Origin: Candidatus Nomurabacteria bacterium GW2011_GWF2_43_8
GTDB lineage: Bacteria; Patescibacteriota; Minisyncoccia; Phycocordibacterales; UBA9973
Reading direction: 5' to 3'
Length of the DNA: 15,289 nucleotides
NCBI GenBank assembly: GCA_001000035.1
Contig: LCGX01000024.1
Location: 1 to 15,289, forward strand
Positions 1-5,652 of the stretch are shown piece by piece. The notes under the pieces are model-generated. The model was not told where the DNA came from. It did no database searches and was given only the letters and a program-made list of their open reading frames with translations. The first letter of the stretch is position 1. Each line of letters opens with the position of its first letter. The translations under genes and the position numbers were made by a program.

Positions 1-78
1 AAGAGGGAAGTTATGATCAATTAATGAATGATTCTAATTCCGTTTTTTATCGTATGAATAAGAAACAAAAATTTTCGA

Positions 79-1803
79 ATGAAACCGGAAATTAAAAATT
101 GCCAAAACTGCAAAAAAGATTTCACAATCGAAACCGAGGATTTTAATTTTTATGAAAAAATAGGCGTGCCGGCGCCGAAATTTTGCCCGGATTGCAGATT
201 GCAAAGACGCTTGGCCTGGCGGAATGATCTTACTTTTTATAATCGTTCCTGCGATTTATGCGGAAAAAAAATAATTTCCCTTTACCACGTCGAAAAACCG
301 CTGACTGTTTATTGCAACAAATGTTGGTGGAGCGACAAGTGGGATCCAAAAAGTTATGGTCGGGATATAAATTTTTCTCGGTCATTTTTCGAACAATTCC
401 GTGAGTTGCAGGACAAAGTTCCACTTCTTGCAATTTTTAATGACGATGGGGTAGGAAGCGTAAATTGTGAATATACACAAAATACTACCTTTGCCAAAAA
501 CTGCTATATGGGTGCGGCAACGTGGTTTTCCGAAGATTGTATGTATTACTACTTTATCAGCGGTCCAGAATCCAAAGATATAGTTGATTGTACAGATATT
601 TTTACCCACACACAGATTGCGTACGACTCAATTTTTATTGAACATTCGTACAATTGCAGAAACTGTTATTATTCTACAGGTCTCACGGACTGCAATTTTT
701 GCTATGACTGCAAGGGATGTTCACATTGTTTTATGTGTGTTAACTTGCGCCAAAGTAAATATTGCATTTTCAACAAGCAATATACTGAAGAAGAATATAA
801 AAAAATAATTAAAGATTATCAACTTGATACTTACTCTGGAACCGAAAAATCAAAAAAGGAATTTTTTAAATTTTTATCAGAGCAAATAAAGAGATTTGCA
901 AATATAAGAAATTGCGTAAATTGCTCGGGGGATGCCTTATTTGATAATAAAAACACAAAAAACAGTTTTTTTGCACGCGGTTGCGAAAATATGTATTACT
1001 TGTGGAGGGGAAACGAATTAAAAGACAGCTCTGATATAACGCCCGGAGGAAAAAGTTCAGAATGTTATGAAGCGCTAACTGCAGATCATGATTATAGAAC
1101 GCTCTTTGCAATTTACTCATTAAAAAGCCAAGAATTGAGCTATGTGGAGAACTGCCATTCTTCCAAGCACCTTTTCGGTTGTTCGGCCATCAAACATGGC
1201 CAGTACTGCATTTTGAACAAAGAATATACTAAAGAAGAATATTTCAAATTGCGGGACAAGCTTGTTGAACACATGAAGAAAACAGGGGAGTATGGGGAAT
1301 TTTTTCCGGCAGAATTATCGAATTTTGGCTATAACGAAACAATGGCGCAGGATTATTTTCCTTTATCCAAAGAGGAAGCCATTAGAAAAGGATTTAAGTG
1401 GTGGGATAAGATACAAAAAACCACCGGCCGAGAAACGATAAAGTCCGACCGGATACCGGATTCGATTTTAGACGTTACTGAAAGTATTTTAGATGAAATT
1501 CTGGCTTGTATAGAATGCAGGAGAAATTATAAAATCGTCCGGAATGAATTTCTTTTTTACAAAAAACATTCAATTCCGTTGCCGCGCAAATGTTTTTATT
1601 GCCGGAACAGCGCGCGCCTGAAACTTGAAAATCCGATGAAGCTCTGGCACAGGCGATGCATGTGTGGTTCGGCAGGCTCACCATCTGCGACGACAGATCA
1701 CGAACACAAAGGCAGATGCGAAATAGAATTTGAAACGAGCTATGCGCTCGACAGACCGGAAACAATTTACTGCGAAAGTTGCTACAATAAAGAAGTCTAC
1801 TAA
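79..1803 (+). CDS. Cys-rich protein with zinc-ribbon-like ends, paralog 1
   Basis: Function unknown. The 574-residue protein has 37 cysteines (about 6%). The N-terminal module has C8-x2-C11, C36-x2-C39, C58-x2-C61 and C79-x2-C82. The first half (C-x2-C, F-x-I, F-Y, V-P-x-P, C-P-x-C-R) resembles probable zinc-ribbon family zf-trcl, judged from memory. A related module closes the protein: C477/C480, C505/C508, C527/C529 plus C547, and C565/C568, with a His-rich insert (H541, H543) between C529 and C547. Between them are a Cys/Tyr/Asp-rich region that could form a beta-solenoid and two copies of a motif ending Y-C-I-[FL]-N-x-[QE]-Y-T-x-E-E-Y (around 218-240 and 366-388). A Y-N-E-T-M-A-Q motif lies at 418-424 and the C-terminus is K-E-V-Y. 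No signal peptide or membrane segment is visible. The start is the first Met before the first CxxC; there is no clear Shine-Dalgarno. The coding sequence is AT-richer than dnaK or the ATPase gene. Confidence 0.93.
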   Translation: MKPEIKNCQNCKKDFTIETEDFNFYEKIGVPAPKFCPDCRLQRRLAWRNDLTFYNRSCDLCGKKIISLYHVEKPLTVYCNKCWWSDKWDPKSYGRDINFSRSFFEQFRELQDKVPLLAIFNDDGVGSVNCEYTQNTTFAKNCYMGAATWFSEDCMYYYFISGPESKDIVDCTDIFTHTQIAYDSIFIEHSYNCRNCYYSTGLTDCNFCYDCKGCSHCFMCVNLRQSKYCIFNKQYTEEEYKKIIKDYQLDTYSGTEKSKKEFFKFLSEQIKRFANIRNCVNCSGDALFDNKNTKNSFFARGCENMYYLWRGNELKDSSDITPGGKSSECYEALTADHDYRTLFAIYSLKSQELSYVENCHSSKHLFGCSAIKHGQYCILNKEYTKEEYFKLRDKLVEHMKKTGEYGEFFPAELSNFGYNETMAQDYFPLSKEEAIRKGFKWWDKIQKTTGRETIKSDRIPDSILDVTESILDEILACIECRRNYKIVRNEFLFYKKHSIPLPRKCFYCRNSARLKLENPMKLWHRRCMCGSAGSPSATTDHEHKGRCEIEFETSYALDRPETIYCESCYNKEVY

Positions 1804-1813
1804 AATGACATTC

Positions 1814-1841
1814 CAACATTCTCAAGAATGTGAGAACGTTG
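1814..1841. terminator. Hairpin between convergent genes (possible bidirectional terminator)
   Basis: CAAC-A-TTCTCA, a 6-nt loop, then TGAGAA-C-GTTG form an 11-position stem with one mismatch, sitting in the 40-nt gap between paralog 1 and the convergent PaaX-like gene. There is no strong T-run on either side, so terminator function is uncertain. Positions 1816-1831 also form an alternative perfect palindrome (ACATTCT-CA-AGAATGT) that recurs in altered form after paralog 4. Confidence 0.45.
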
Positions 1842-1843
1842 TT

Positions 1844-2374
1844 CTACTTTCCGAAAGTTTCAAACAAAACTTTCTTGCTTTCTTCGTCGATAAATTCCGT
1901 GACAATAATCATTATCTCCGTGGTCAGACCCAGATCCTTTTTTATATTTGTGAATAGATGTTCGTATGGGAAAGGGGAAATCCAGGCGGAATTTTTCAGA
2001 CACACGAAGCCGGCTTTTTTCAAAAGATAACGCAGTGATTCGCGTTCGTTCTTTCTGTCTTCAGGTAGATCAAGGAGAACAATTCTCCAAAATCCATCCC
2101 ATGTTTGAGGTACTAATGCTTCTCCTCCTTCCAATTTTAAGGCATCTAATTTTGTTTTGCCTTTTTGGGTGATGCGGACGAAGTTTTGATTTGCCGACTT
2201 CAGCATTTCAGCGCAGCCGGATTCAACGAGATTTTTGATTGAGCGAGCCGTGGCGTAAGAGGTTTTGGGATTATTCGGTTCTTTTAATGAATTCAAAGCT
2301 ACCGCCGGTTTTCTCCCTAAAATCTTCAATATTTTCTTAGAATACTGGTTATCTTTCTTGTTTTTACTTGACAT
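1844..2374 (-). CDS. PaaX-like winged-helix protein with Cas2-like domain
   Basis: A 176-residue protein. Residues about 10-80 look like a winged helix-turn-helix (A-T-A-R-S-I-K-N-L-V-E-S-G, then F-V-R-I-T-Q-K-G-K-T-K-L). Residues about 92-172 begin with W-D-G-F-W-R-I-V-L-L-D-L-P-E and read as the ferredoxin-like Cas2-type domain found in the middle of PaaX-family repressors. The large C-terminal domain of classical PaaX (over 300 aa) is absent. Homologs in CPR genomes are, as I recall, often labelled Cas2, but no cas1 or repeat array is nearby, so a transcription regulator is the better reading. An AGGA Shine-Dalgarno lies 7 nt before the ATG and a TATAAT box further upstream. It is divergent from dnaK, and the dnaK -35 hexamer overlaps this gene's first codons, so mutual or autoregulation is possible but inferred. 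Confidence 0.85.
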   Translation of the reverse strand: MSSKNKKDNQYSKKILKILGRKPAVALNSLKEPNNPKTSYATARSIKNLVESGCAEMLKSANQNFVRITQKGKTKLDALKLEGGEALVPQTWDGFWRIVLLDLPEDRKNERESLRYLLKKAGFVCLKNSAWISPFPYEHLFTNIKKDLGLTTEIMIIVTEFIDEESKKVLFETFGK

Positions 2375-2397
2375 GCTTGTATCCTATCATATATACT
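2368..2397 (+). promoter_or_regulatory. Sigma70-type promoter for dnaK
   Basis: TTGACA at 2368-2373 and TATACT at 2392-2397 are separated by 18 nt. This predicts transcription from about 2404 and a leader of roughly 59 nt before the dnaK ATG at 2463. The -35 hexamer overlaps the start codon of the divergent PaaX-like gene. No CIRCE-type inverted repeat, the usual HrcA operator, was found. Confidence 0.7.
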
Positions 2398-2400
2398 GGA

Positions 2401-2406
2401 ATTATA
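2401..2406 (-). promoter_or_regulatory. -10 box for the PaaX-like gene
   Basis: On the minus strand this reads TATAAT exactly, about 27 nt before the ATG of the PaaX-like gene and ahead of its AGGA ribosome-binding site. No good -35 hexamer is present at the usual distance (a TTGACA on this strand at 2433-2438 is 26 nt away), so the call rests on the -10 alone. Confidence 0.4.
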
Positions 2407-2462
2407 CAAATAATTAGTGGTCGCAAAATAATTGTCAAATTAATAAATAATCATTTAAAAAT

Positions 2463-4367
2463 ATGAGTAAAATAATAGGTATAGATTTGGGTACAACTAA
2501 TTCGGCGGTCGCGGTCATTGAGGGCGGAGCGCCGAAGATTGTCGAGAACGTTGAAGGTAATCGCACGACGCCTTCCGTTGTCGCGACTGCGAAAAATGGC
2601 GACCGTATTGTCGGGCTTCTGGCAAAAAGACAGGCGGTGACAAATCCGGAAAATACAATTTCCGAAATCAAGCGTCTGATGGGGCATCGTTTTGACGACG
2701 CGGAAGTACAGAAAGACCGGACCACGGCGGCGTTCAAAATCGAAGCTGGAGACGGGGGCGGAACGAAGGTAAAAATGTCGGACAAGTTCTACCGGCCGGA
2801 AGAAATTTCCGCCATGGTTTTGCAAAAAATAAAATCGGACGTGGAGACGAAACTGGGAGAAAAAATTACCGAAGCGGTCATTACTGTGCCCGCCTATTTT
2901 AACGATGCGCAGAGAAAAGCGACCAAAGACGCGGGCGCGATCGCGGGACTTGACGTCAAGCGCATCATCAACGAGCCGACAGCGGCGGCGCTGGCTTACG
3001 GATTTAATAAGAAGAAAAACGAAAAAATAGTCGTTTATGATTTCGGCGGGGGAACTTTCGACGTGTCGGTGCTGGAAATCGGCGACGATGTCATAGAAGT
3101 GAAATCAACCGACGGCGACAGCCACATGGGCGGGGGCGACATTGATCGAAAAATCATACATTACATTGCCGAGGAATATAAGAAAGAATCGGGCATTGAT
3201 GTGATAAAAGACCCTCTGGCGCACCAGAGATTAAGGGAAGCGGCCGAGAAAGCCAAACATGAACTTTCCACCACGATTGAAGCGGAAATAAATATTCCAT
3301 TTATTACTTCGGATAGTTCCGGCCCTAAACATTTACTCATGAAGATGACGCGCGCGACTTTGGAGTCCCTCGCCAAAGAGTACATTGACCGTTCGATTGA
3401 AATCACTAAGAGGGCCTTAGCCGCTTCGCCGTTTAAAATGAATGAAATAAACGAAATCATTATGGTCGGCGGACAGACCCGTATGCCGAAGATGGTAGAA
3501 GAAGTTAAAAAACTTTTCGGTAAGGATCCAAATATGTCCATCAATCCAGATGAGGTTGTGGCGTTGGGCGCCGCCGTTCAGGCGGGCGTGCTTCAGGGAG
3601 ATGTGCGCGATGTTCTGCTCCTTGATGTCATTCCGCTGTCGCTTGGAATTGAAACGCTGGGGGGAGTGGCCACAAAATTAATCGACCGAAATACAACTAT
3701 TCCGTCTTCCAAATCTCAAACATTTTCCACGGCCGCGGATAATCAGACCTCAGTGGAAATACATATCGTGCAGGGAGAGCGCCCGATGGCGACCGACAAC
3801 AAATCCCTAGGGCGGTTCATTTTGGACGGAATTCCGCCGGCGCCTCGCGGTATGCCGCAGATTGAAGTTGCCTTTGACGTGGATGTAAATGGAATCTTGA
3901 ATGTGTCCGCAAAAGACAAGGCCTCTGGAAAAACTCAATCAATCAAAATTGAAGCCAGCTCCGGATTAAAAGAAGAAGACATAAAAAAAATGCAGGCCGA
4001 TGCGGAACTGCATGCCGAGGAAGACAAGAAAAAGAAAGAGAACGCGGAAATTAAAAATACCGCGGAGATGATTATTTATACAGCCGAAAAAGCGCTGAAA
4101 GATAATGAAGCGAAAATTCCGCAGGATGTAAAAGATAGCGTCAATGAGAAAATTACCGCCTTGCGAGGCGTAAAAGACGGTACGGACGGGGAAGCAATCA
4201 AAAAAGCAACCGAAGAGCTTTCCAACGAAATGTCCAAAATTGGGGAAGCAATAAGCAAGGCGGGGGGTGCCCAGCCAGGCGCGACTCCGCCCGAAGAGCA
4301 GAACCCCGAAGTCAAAGACGCGGAATTCAAAGAAAAGAAAGAAGGGGAAGAAGGAGAAACAAAATAA
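2463..4367 (+). CDS. dnaK: Chaperone protein DnaK (Hsp70)
   Basis: Cytoplasmic ATP-dependent Hsp70 chaperone that binds and releases unfolded polypeptides with DnaJ and GrpE (neither is in this window). The 634-residue length is normal for the family. The nucleotide-binding domain shows phosphate loop 1 (G-I-D-L-G-T-T-N-S, 6-14), V-Y-D-F-G-G-G-T-F-D (191-200) and I-M-V-G-G-Q-T-R-M-P (333-342). The hydrophobic interdomain linker V-L-L-L-D is at 384-388, followed by the beta substrate-binding domain and a charged helical lid. The tail is Lys/Glu-rich, with V-K-D-A-E-F near the end. A near-consensus promoter lies at 2368-2397; no clear Shine-Dalgarno precedes the ATG. It is probably co-transcribed with the MazG-like gene 2 nt downstream, rather than with grpE or dnaJ as in many bacteria. 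Confidence 0.98.
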   Translation: MSKIIGIDLGTTNSAVAVIEGGAPKIVENVEGNRTTPSVVATAKNGDRIVGLLAKRQAVTNPENTISEIKRLMGHRFDDAEVQKDRTTAAFKIEAGDGGGTKVKMSDKFYRPEEISAMVLQKIKSDVETKLGEKITEAVITVPAYFNDAQRKATKDAGAIAGLDVKRIINEPTAAALAYGFNKKKNEKIVVYDFGGGTFDVSVLEIGDDVIEVKSTDGDSHMGGGDIDRKIIHYIAEEYKKESGIDVIKDPLAHQRLREAAEKAKHELSTTIEAEINIPFITSDSSGPKHLLMKMTRATLESLAKEYIDRSIEITKRALAASPFKMNEINEIIMVGGQTRMPKMVEEVKKLFGKDPNMSINPDEVVALGAAVQAGVLQGDVRDVLLLDVIPLSLGIETLGGVATKLIDRNTTIPSSKSQTFSTAADNQTSVEIHIVQGERPMATDNKSLGRFILDGIPPAPRGMPQIEVAFDVDVNGILNVSAKDKASGKTQSIKIEASSGLKEEDIKKMQADAELHAEEDKKKKENAEIKNTAEMIIYTAEKALKDNEAKIPQDVKDSVNEKITALRGVKDGTDGEAIKKATEELSNEMSKIGEAISKAGGAQPGATPPEEQNPEVKDAEFKEKKEGEEGETK

Positions 4368-4369
4368 TT

Positions 4370-4684
4370 ATGAAAACTATAAAAGAATGGCAAAAAGAAT
4401 TTAAAGAGGCTTGTGAGAAGCGATTTCCCGATTCTAAACAATGGACTGATCAAGACCGCTTGCTTTCAGTTGTGAGACAACTTGCCGATGTAAGTGGTGG
4501 GGTTCAAAAAGAACTTGGAATTTATCATCCTAATCCAAAAAATAAAACGTACGATGATCCCAATCATCGACTTGCAGCGTTGATAGCAGAGGCTTTCATT
4601 CTAGTAGAAAAAAGAAATTTTGATTTAGAAATAGAATTACAAAAAGTATTAGATTTCTACATCAAAAACAAACCTCTTTGGTGA
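4370..4684 (+). CDS. MazG-like small helical protein (possible NTP pyrophosphohydrolase)
   Basis: A 104-residue, predicted all-alpha protein. The order of its helices recalls MazG/dCTPase-type nucleotide pyrophosphohydrolases: an N-terminal W-x-x-E-F stretch, R-F-P (18-20), W-T-D-Q-D-R-L-L-S-V-V-R-Q-L-A-D (25-40), then H-R-L-A-A-L-I-A-E-A-F-I-L-V-E-K-R (67-82), D-L-E-I-E-L and a C-terminal F-Y-I-K-N. The canonical E-E-x-x-E metal-binding motif is not intact: where it should stand the sequence reads Q-L-A-D-V-S-G-G-V-Q-K-E. Catalysis is therefore uncertain, and a non-catalytic relative is possible. An AAGGAG about 13 nt before the ATG, inside the dnaK tail, and the 2-nt gap argue for co-expression with dnaK. 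Confidence 0.6.
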   Translation: MKTIKEWQKEFKEACEKRFPDSKQWTDQDRLLSVVRQLADVSGGVQKELGIYHPNPKNKTYDDPNHRLAALIAEAFILVEKRNFDLEIELQKVLDFYIKNKPLW

Positions 4685-4696
4685 ATAAAGCTGGCG

Positions 4697-4741
4697 ATTC
4701 GCAAGAACGATTCTTGCGAATGTAAGTAGTATAGTTTTTTT
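4697..4741 (+). terminator. Hairpin downstream of the dnaK operon
   Basis: A perfect 11-bp stem (ATTCGCAAGAA / TTCTTGCGAAT) with a 3-nt loop CGA occupies 4697-4721. A run of seven T follows at 4735-4741 after a 13-nt gap. That gap makes it an imperfect intrinsic terminator; it may instead be a short palindromic repeat. Confidence 0.5.
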
Positions 4742-4756
4742 GTTTGGCTGATCTCA

Positions 4757-4791
4757 AATAAAAAAACAAAGGCGCCCTGGTTAGGGGCGCC
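4757..4791 (-). terminator. Intrinsic terminator of the 71-aa minus-strand gene
   Basis: Read on the minus strand, GGCGCCC, a 7-nt loop and GGGCGCC (plus positions 4791-4771) are followed immediately by a T-rich run (TTTGTTTTTTTATTT). This is a textbook rho-independent terminator, about 20 nt past the stop of the small minus-strand gene, and it supports that gene being real. Confidence 0.85.
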
Positions 4792-4813
4792 GGTGAGCGA
4801 TGTGTGCCTTGTG

Positions 4814-5029
4814 TCAGGCACAGGGCTTGATGCGACGGGCGCGGAGCATCCGCCTCATCTTGCCGATGGAGGTGGGCTTGGTGCGGCTTCCATCCGAGTT
4901 CCGTCCGCCCACTCTCGCGGGGATGCCGTACTTCTCGCACTGTGCTACCAGCTTCTCCCGTTTGTGGAGTGGCCCGGGCGGGGGAGAAGAGAAACTCCTC
5001 CAAGTCCCCCAAGTTTTCCTTCCGTCCAT
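4814..5029 (-). CDS. Small basic protein, 71 aa, unknown function
   Basis: I do not recognise the family. The N-terminal 20 residues are Trp/Ser/Pro-rich; the rest is strongly basic (L-H-K-R-E-K-L-V-A-Q-C, then G-K-M-R-R-M-L-R-A-R-R-I-K-P-C-A), which would suit nucleic-acid or ribosome binding. That is inference from charge only. Support for a gene comes from context: a plausible promoter at 5080-5108, an AAGGA element close to the ATG (only 2 nt away), a complementary TGTGCC / GGCACA pair around the stop, and an excellent terminator just beyond. A longer overlapping minus-strand frame runs straight through that terminator and is rejected. The gene is divergent from the 68-aa gene. Confidence 0.6.
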   Translation of the reverse strand: MDGRKTWGTWRSFSSPPPGPLHKREKLVAQCEKYGIPARVGGRNSDGSRTKPTSIGKMRRMLRARRIKPCA

Positions 5030-5079
5030 TTTCCTTTCTCTTTTCTGTTCTTCGTTGTTGGTTGGACAGTGAGCGTCTT

Positions 5080-5108
5080 CTTATATAGAAGCACATTATT
5101 TTTTACAA
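5080..5108 (-). promoter_or_regulatory. Promoter of the 71-aa gene
   Basis: On the minus strand TTGTAA (5108-5103) and TATAAG (5085-5080) are separated by 17 nt. Transcription would start near 5074, about 45 nt before the ATG. The hexamers are good but not perfect. Confidence 0.5.
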
Positions 5109-5124
5109 GTCAAATTATTTTTGC

Positions 5125-5154
5125 TTGACAAATTGGTATTAAATATGCTATAAT
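5125..5154 (+). promoter_or_regulatory. Consensus sigma70-type promoter with extended -10
   Basis: TTGACA (5125-5130) and TATAAT (5149-5154) are both perfect consensus with an 18-nt spacer, and TGC directly precedes the -10 box (extended -10). This is the strongest promoter in the window. It drives the 68-aa gene with a leader of about 110 nt. Confidence 0.85.
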
Positions 5155-5160
5155 GTAATA

Positions 5161-5279
5161 TGTAAAGTTCCTGAAAAATCAACGGCGAGCCGGCGGCCAT
5201 CAACGGTCGGCACTTGATGCTCTGGGAGGCCAAAAGCCAAATCCAACCCGGGGCACGAAAGGAGGGTCCTCATGGACCC
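5161..5279 (+). promoter_or_regulatory. Structured leader with start-codon hairpin
   Basis: The leader between promoter and ATG is unusually long and GC-rich for this window. CATCAA / TTGATG (5198-5203 with 5214-5219) can pair, as can GCCGGC / GTCGGC around 5189-5210 as an alternative. The initiation region has an ideal Shine-Dalgarno (GGAGG at 5261-5265, 6 nt before the ATG), but GGGTCC (5264-5269) pairs perfectly with GGACCC (5274-5279) around the loop TCAT, placing the AUG in the loop. This could throttle translation until opened. No known riboswitch class was recognised. Confidence 0.5.
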
Positions 5280-5478
5280 CAAGCGGCAAGGTGAAATCGC
5301 TCTTCTCTTTTTCAAGATGAAGCTACGTGAACAGGGTATCAAGGTGGCGCCGGCACTTCTGCGTCAGCTTGGAAATACCGCCAAGACTCTCGGCATTTCT
5401 ATCAACGAAGCCTCTGAGTTCGTAGAAATGATGGTTCGAGAGCTGGTGGACGAGGTGTTTGCCGAGTCCAAGAAGTAA
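5272..5478 (+). CDS. Small helical protein, 68 aa, unknown function
   Basis: Predicted all-helical, with no Cys, signal peptide or membrane segment. It begins M-D-P-K-R-Q-G-E-I-A-L-L-F-F-K-M-K-L-R-E-Q-G-I, continues L-R-Q-L-G-N-T-A-K-T-L-G-I-S-I-N-E, and ends in an amphipathic F-V-E-M-M-V-R-E-L-V-D-E-V-F segment. I have an impression of similar small proteins in Parcubacteria genomes but no function to offer. The start is fixed by a strong GGAGG 6 nt upstream. The transcription unit is self-contained: perfect promoter, structured leader, this gene, a structured 3' region and an intrinsic terminator. That implies high, RNA-level-controlled expression. Alternatively the ORF may be embedded in an RNA element that is the main product. 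Confidence 0.75.
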   Translation: MDPKRQGEIALLFFKMKLREQGIKVAPALLRQLGNTAKTLGISINEASEFVEMMVRELVDEVFAESKK

Positions 5479-5480
5479 CA

Positions 5481-5579
5481 CCGGAAAACCAGGGTGGAGC
5501 TTAGGCTCCCTAAAGGGGTAATTGCGTTTCTCCGCTAGGCGGACTAGACGCAGAACAAGAACCCATCCCCGTTTTCCGG
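5481..5579 (+). ncRNA. Candidate structured RNA in the 3' region of the 68-aa gene
   Basis: The segment folds by hand into a closed multi-branch structure. A 9-bp closing helix joins CCGGAAAAC (5481-5489) to GTTTTCCGG (5571-5579); GGGT (5492-5495) pairs with ACCC (5561-5564). Hairpin A is GGAGC-TTAG-GCTCC (5496-5509). Hairpin B is TGCGT...ACGCA (5523-5527 / 5548-5552) enclosing TCCGC-TAG-GCGGA (5531-5543). GGGG (5515-5518) could pair with CCCC (5567-5570) as a pseudoknot. It starts 2 nt after the stop codon and ends just before the terminator stem. It matches no tRNA, tmRNA, SRP RNA or RNase P signature that I can see. Confidence 0.5.
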
Positions 5580-5584
5580 CATCC

Positions 5585-5624
5585 ACGGGCTGGTCATCGC
5601 GACCGGCCCGTATTCTTTTATTTA
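5585..5624 (+). terminator. Intrinsic terminator of the 68-aa transcription unit
   Basis: An 11-bp stem with one G-U pair (5585-5595 with 5601-5611, loop ATCGC) is followed directly by ATTCTTTTATTT. It separates the small-gene unit from the ATPase gene. Confidence 0.85.
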
Positions 5625-5634
5625 AGCAATTTTT

Positions 5635-5643
5635 TGCTATAAT
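5635..5643 (+). promoter_or_regulatory. Extended -10 promoter for the ATPase operon
   Basis: TGCTATAAT is a perfect extended -10 box; no good -35 is seen 17 nt upstream, as is common for extended -10 promoters. The start would fall about 2-4 nt before the ATG at 5653, giving a nearly leaderless mRNA. AGCAA-TTTT-TTGCT overlaps the box and could be an operator or chance. Confidence 0.55.
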
Positions 5644-5652
5644 TTACTTATT

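Noticed and set aside
3..95. Open frame running in from the left edge and overlapping the start of paralog 1
   Set aside because: Only about 30 codons, unrecognisable product; it could be the tail of an upstream gene but nothing supports it.
1853..1874. 8-bp inverted repeat GAAAGTTT...AAACTTTC
   Set aside because: Lies inside the 3' coding part of the PaaX-like gene with no T-run after it; could be chance in AT-rich DNA.
1844..2374. CRISPR-Cas locus suggested by the Cas2-like domain
   Set aside because: No repeat-spacer array, cas1 or other cas gene is present; the N-terminal winged helix points to a PaaX-type regulator.
4662..5096. 144-aa minus-strand frame overlapping the small basic gene
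   Set aside because: It reads through the strong terminator at 4757-4791 into the dnaK-operon side; low-complexity product; a shadow frame.
4793..5128. Plus-strand frames of 111 and 90 aa across the small-gene region
   Set aside because: Antisense to the 71-aa gene, Pro/Ser/Phe-rich products, no ribosome-binding site; explained by GC-rich antisense DNA.
5479..5624. tRNA, tmRNA or other housekeeping RNA
   Set aside because: No cloverleaf, TPsiC-like GTTCGA segment or CCA end; the hand fold does not fit those classes.
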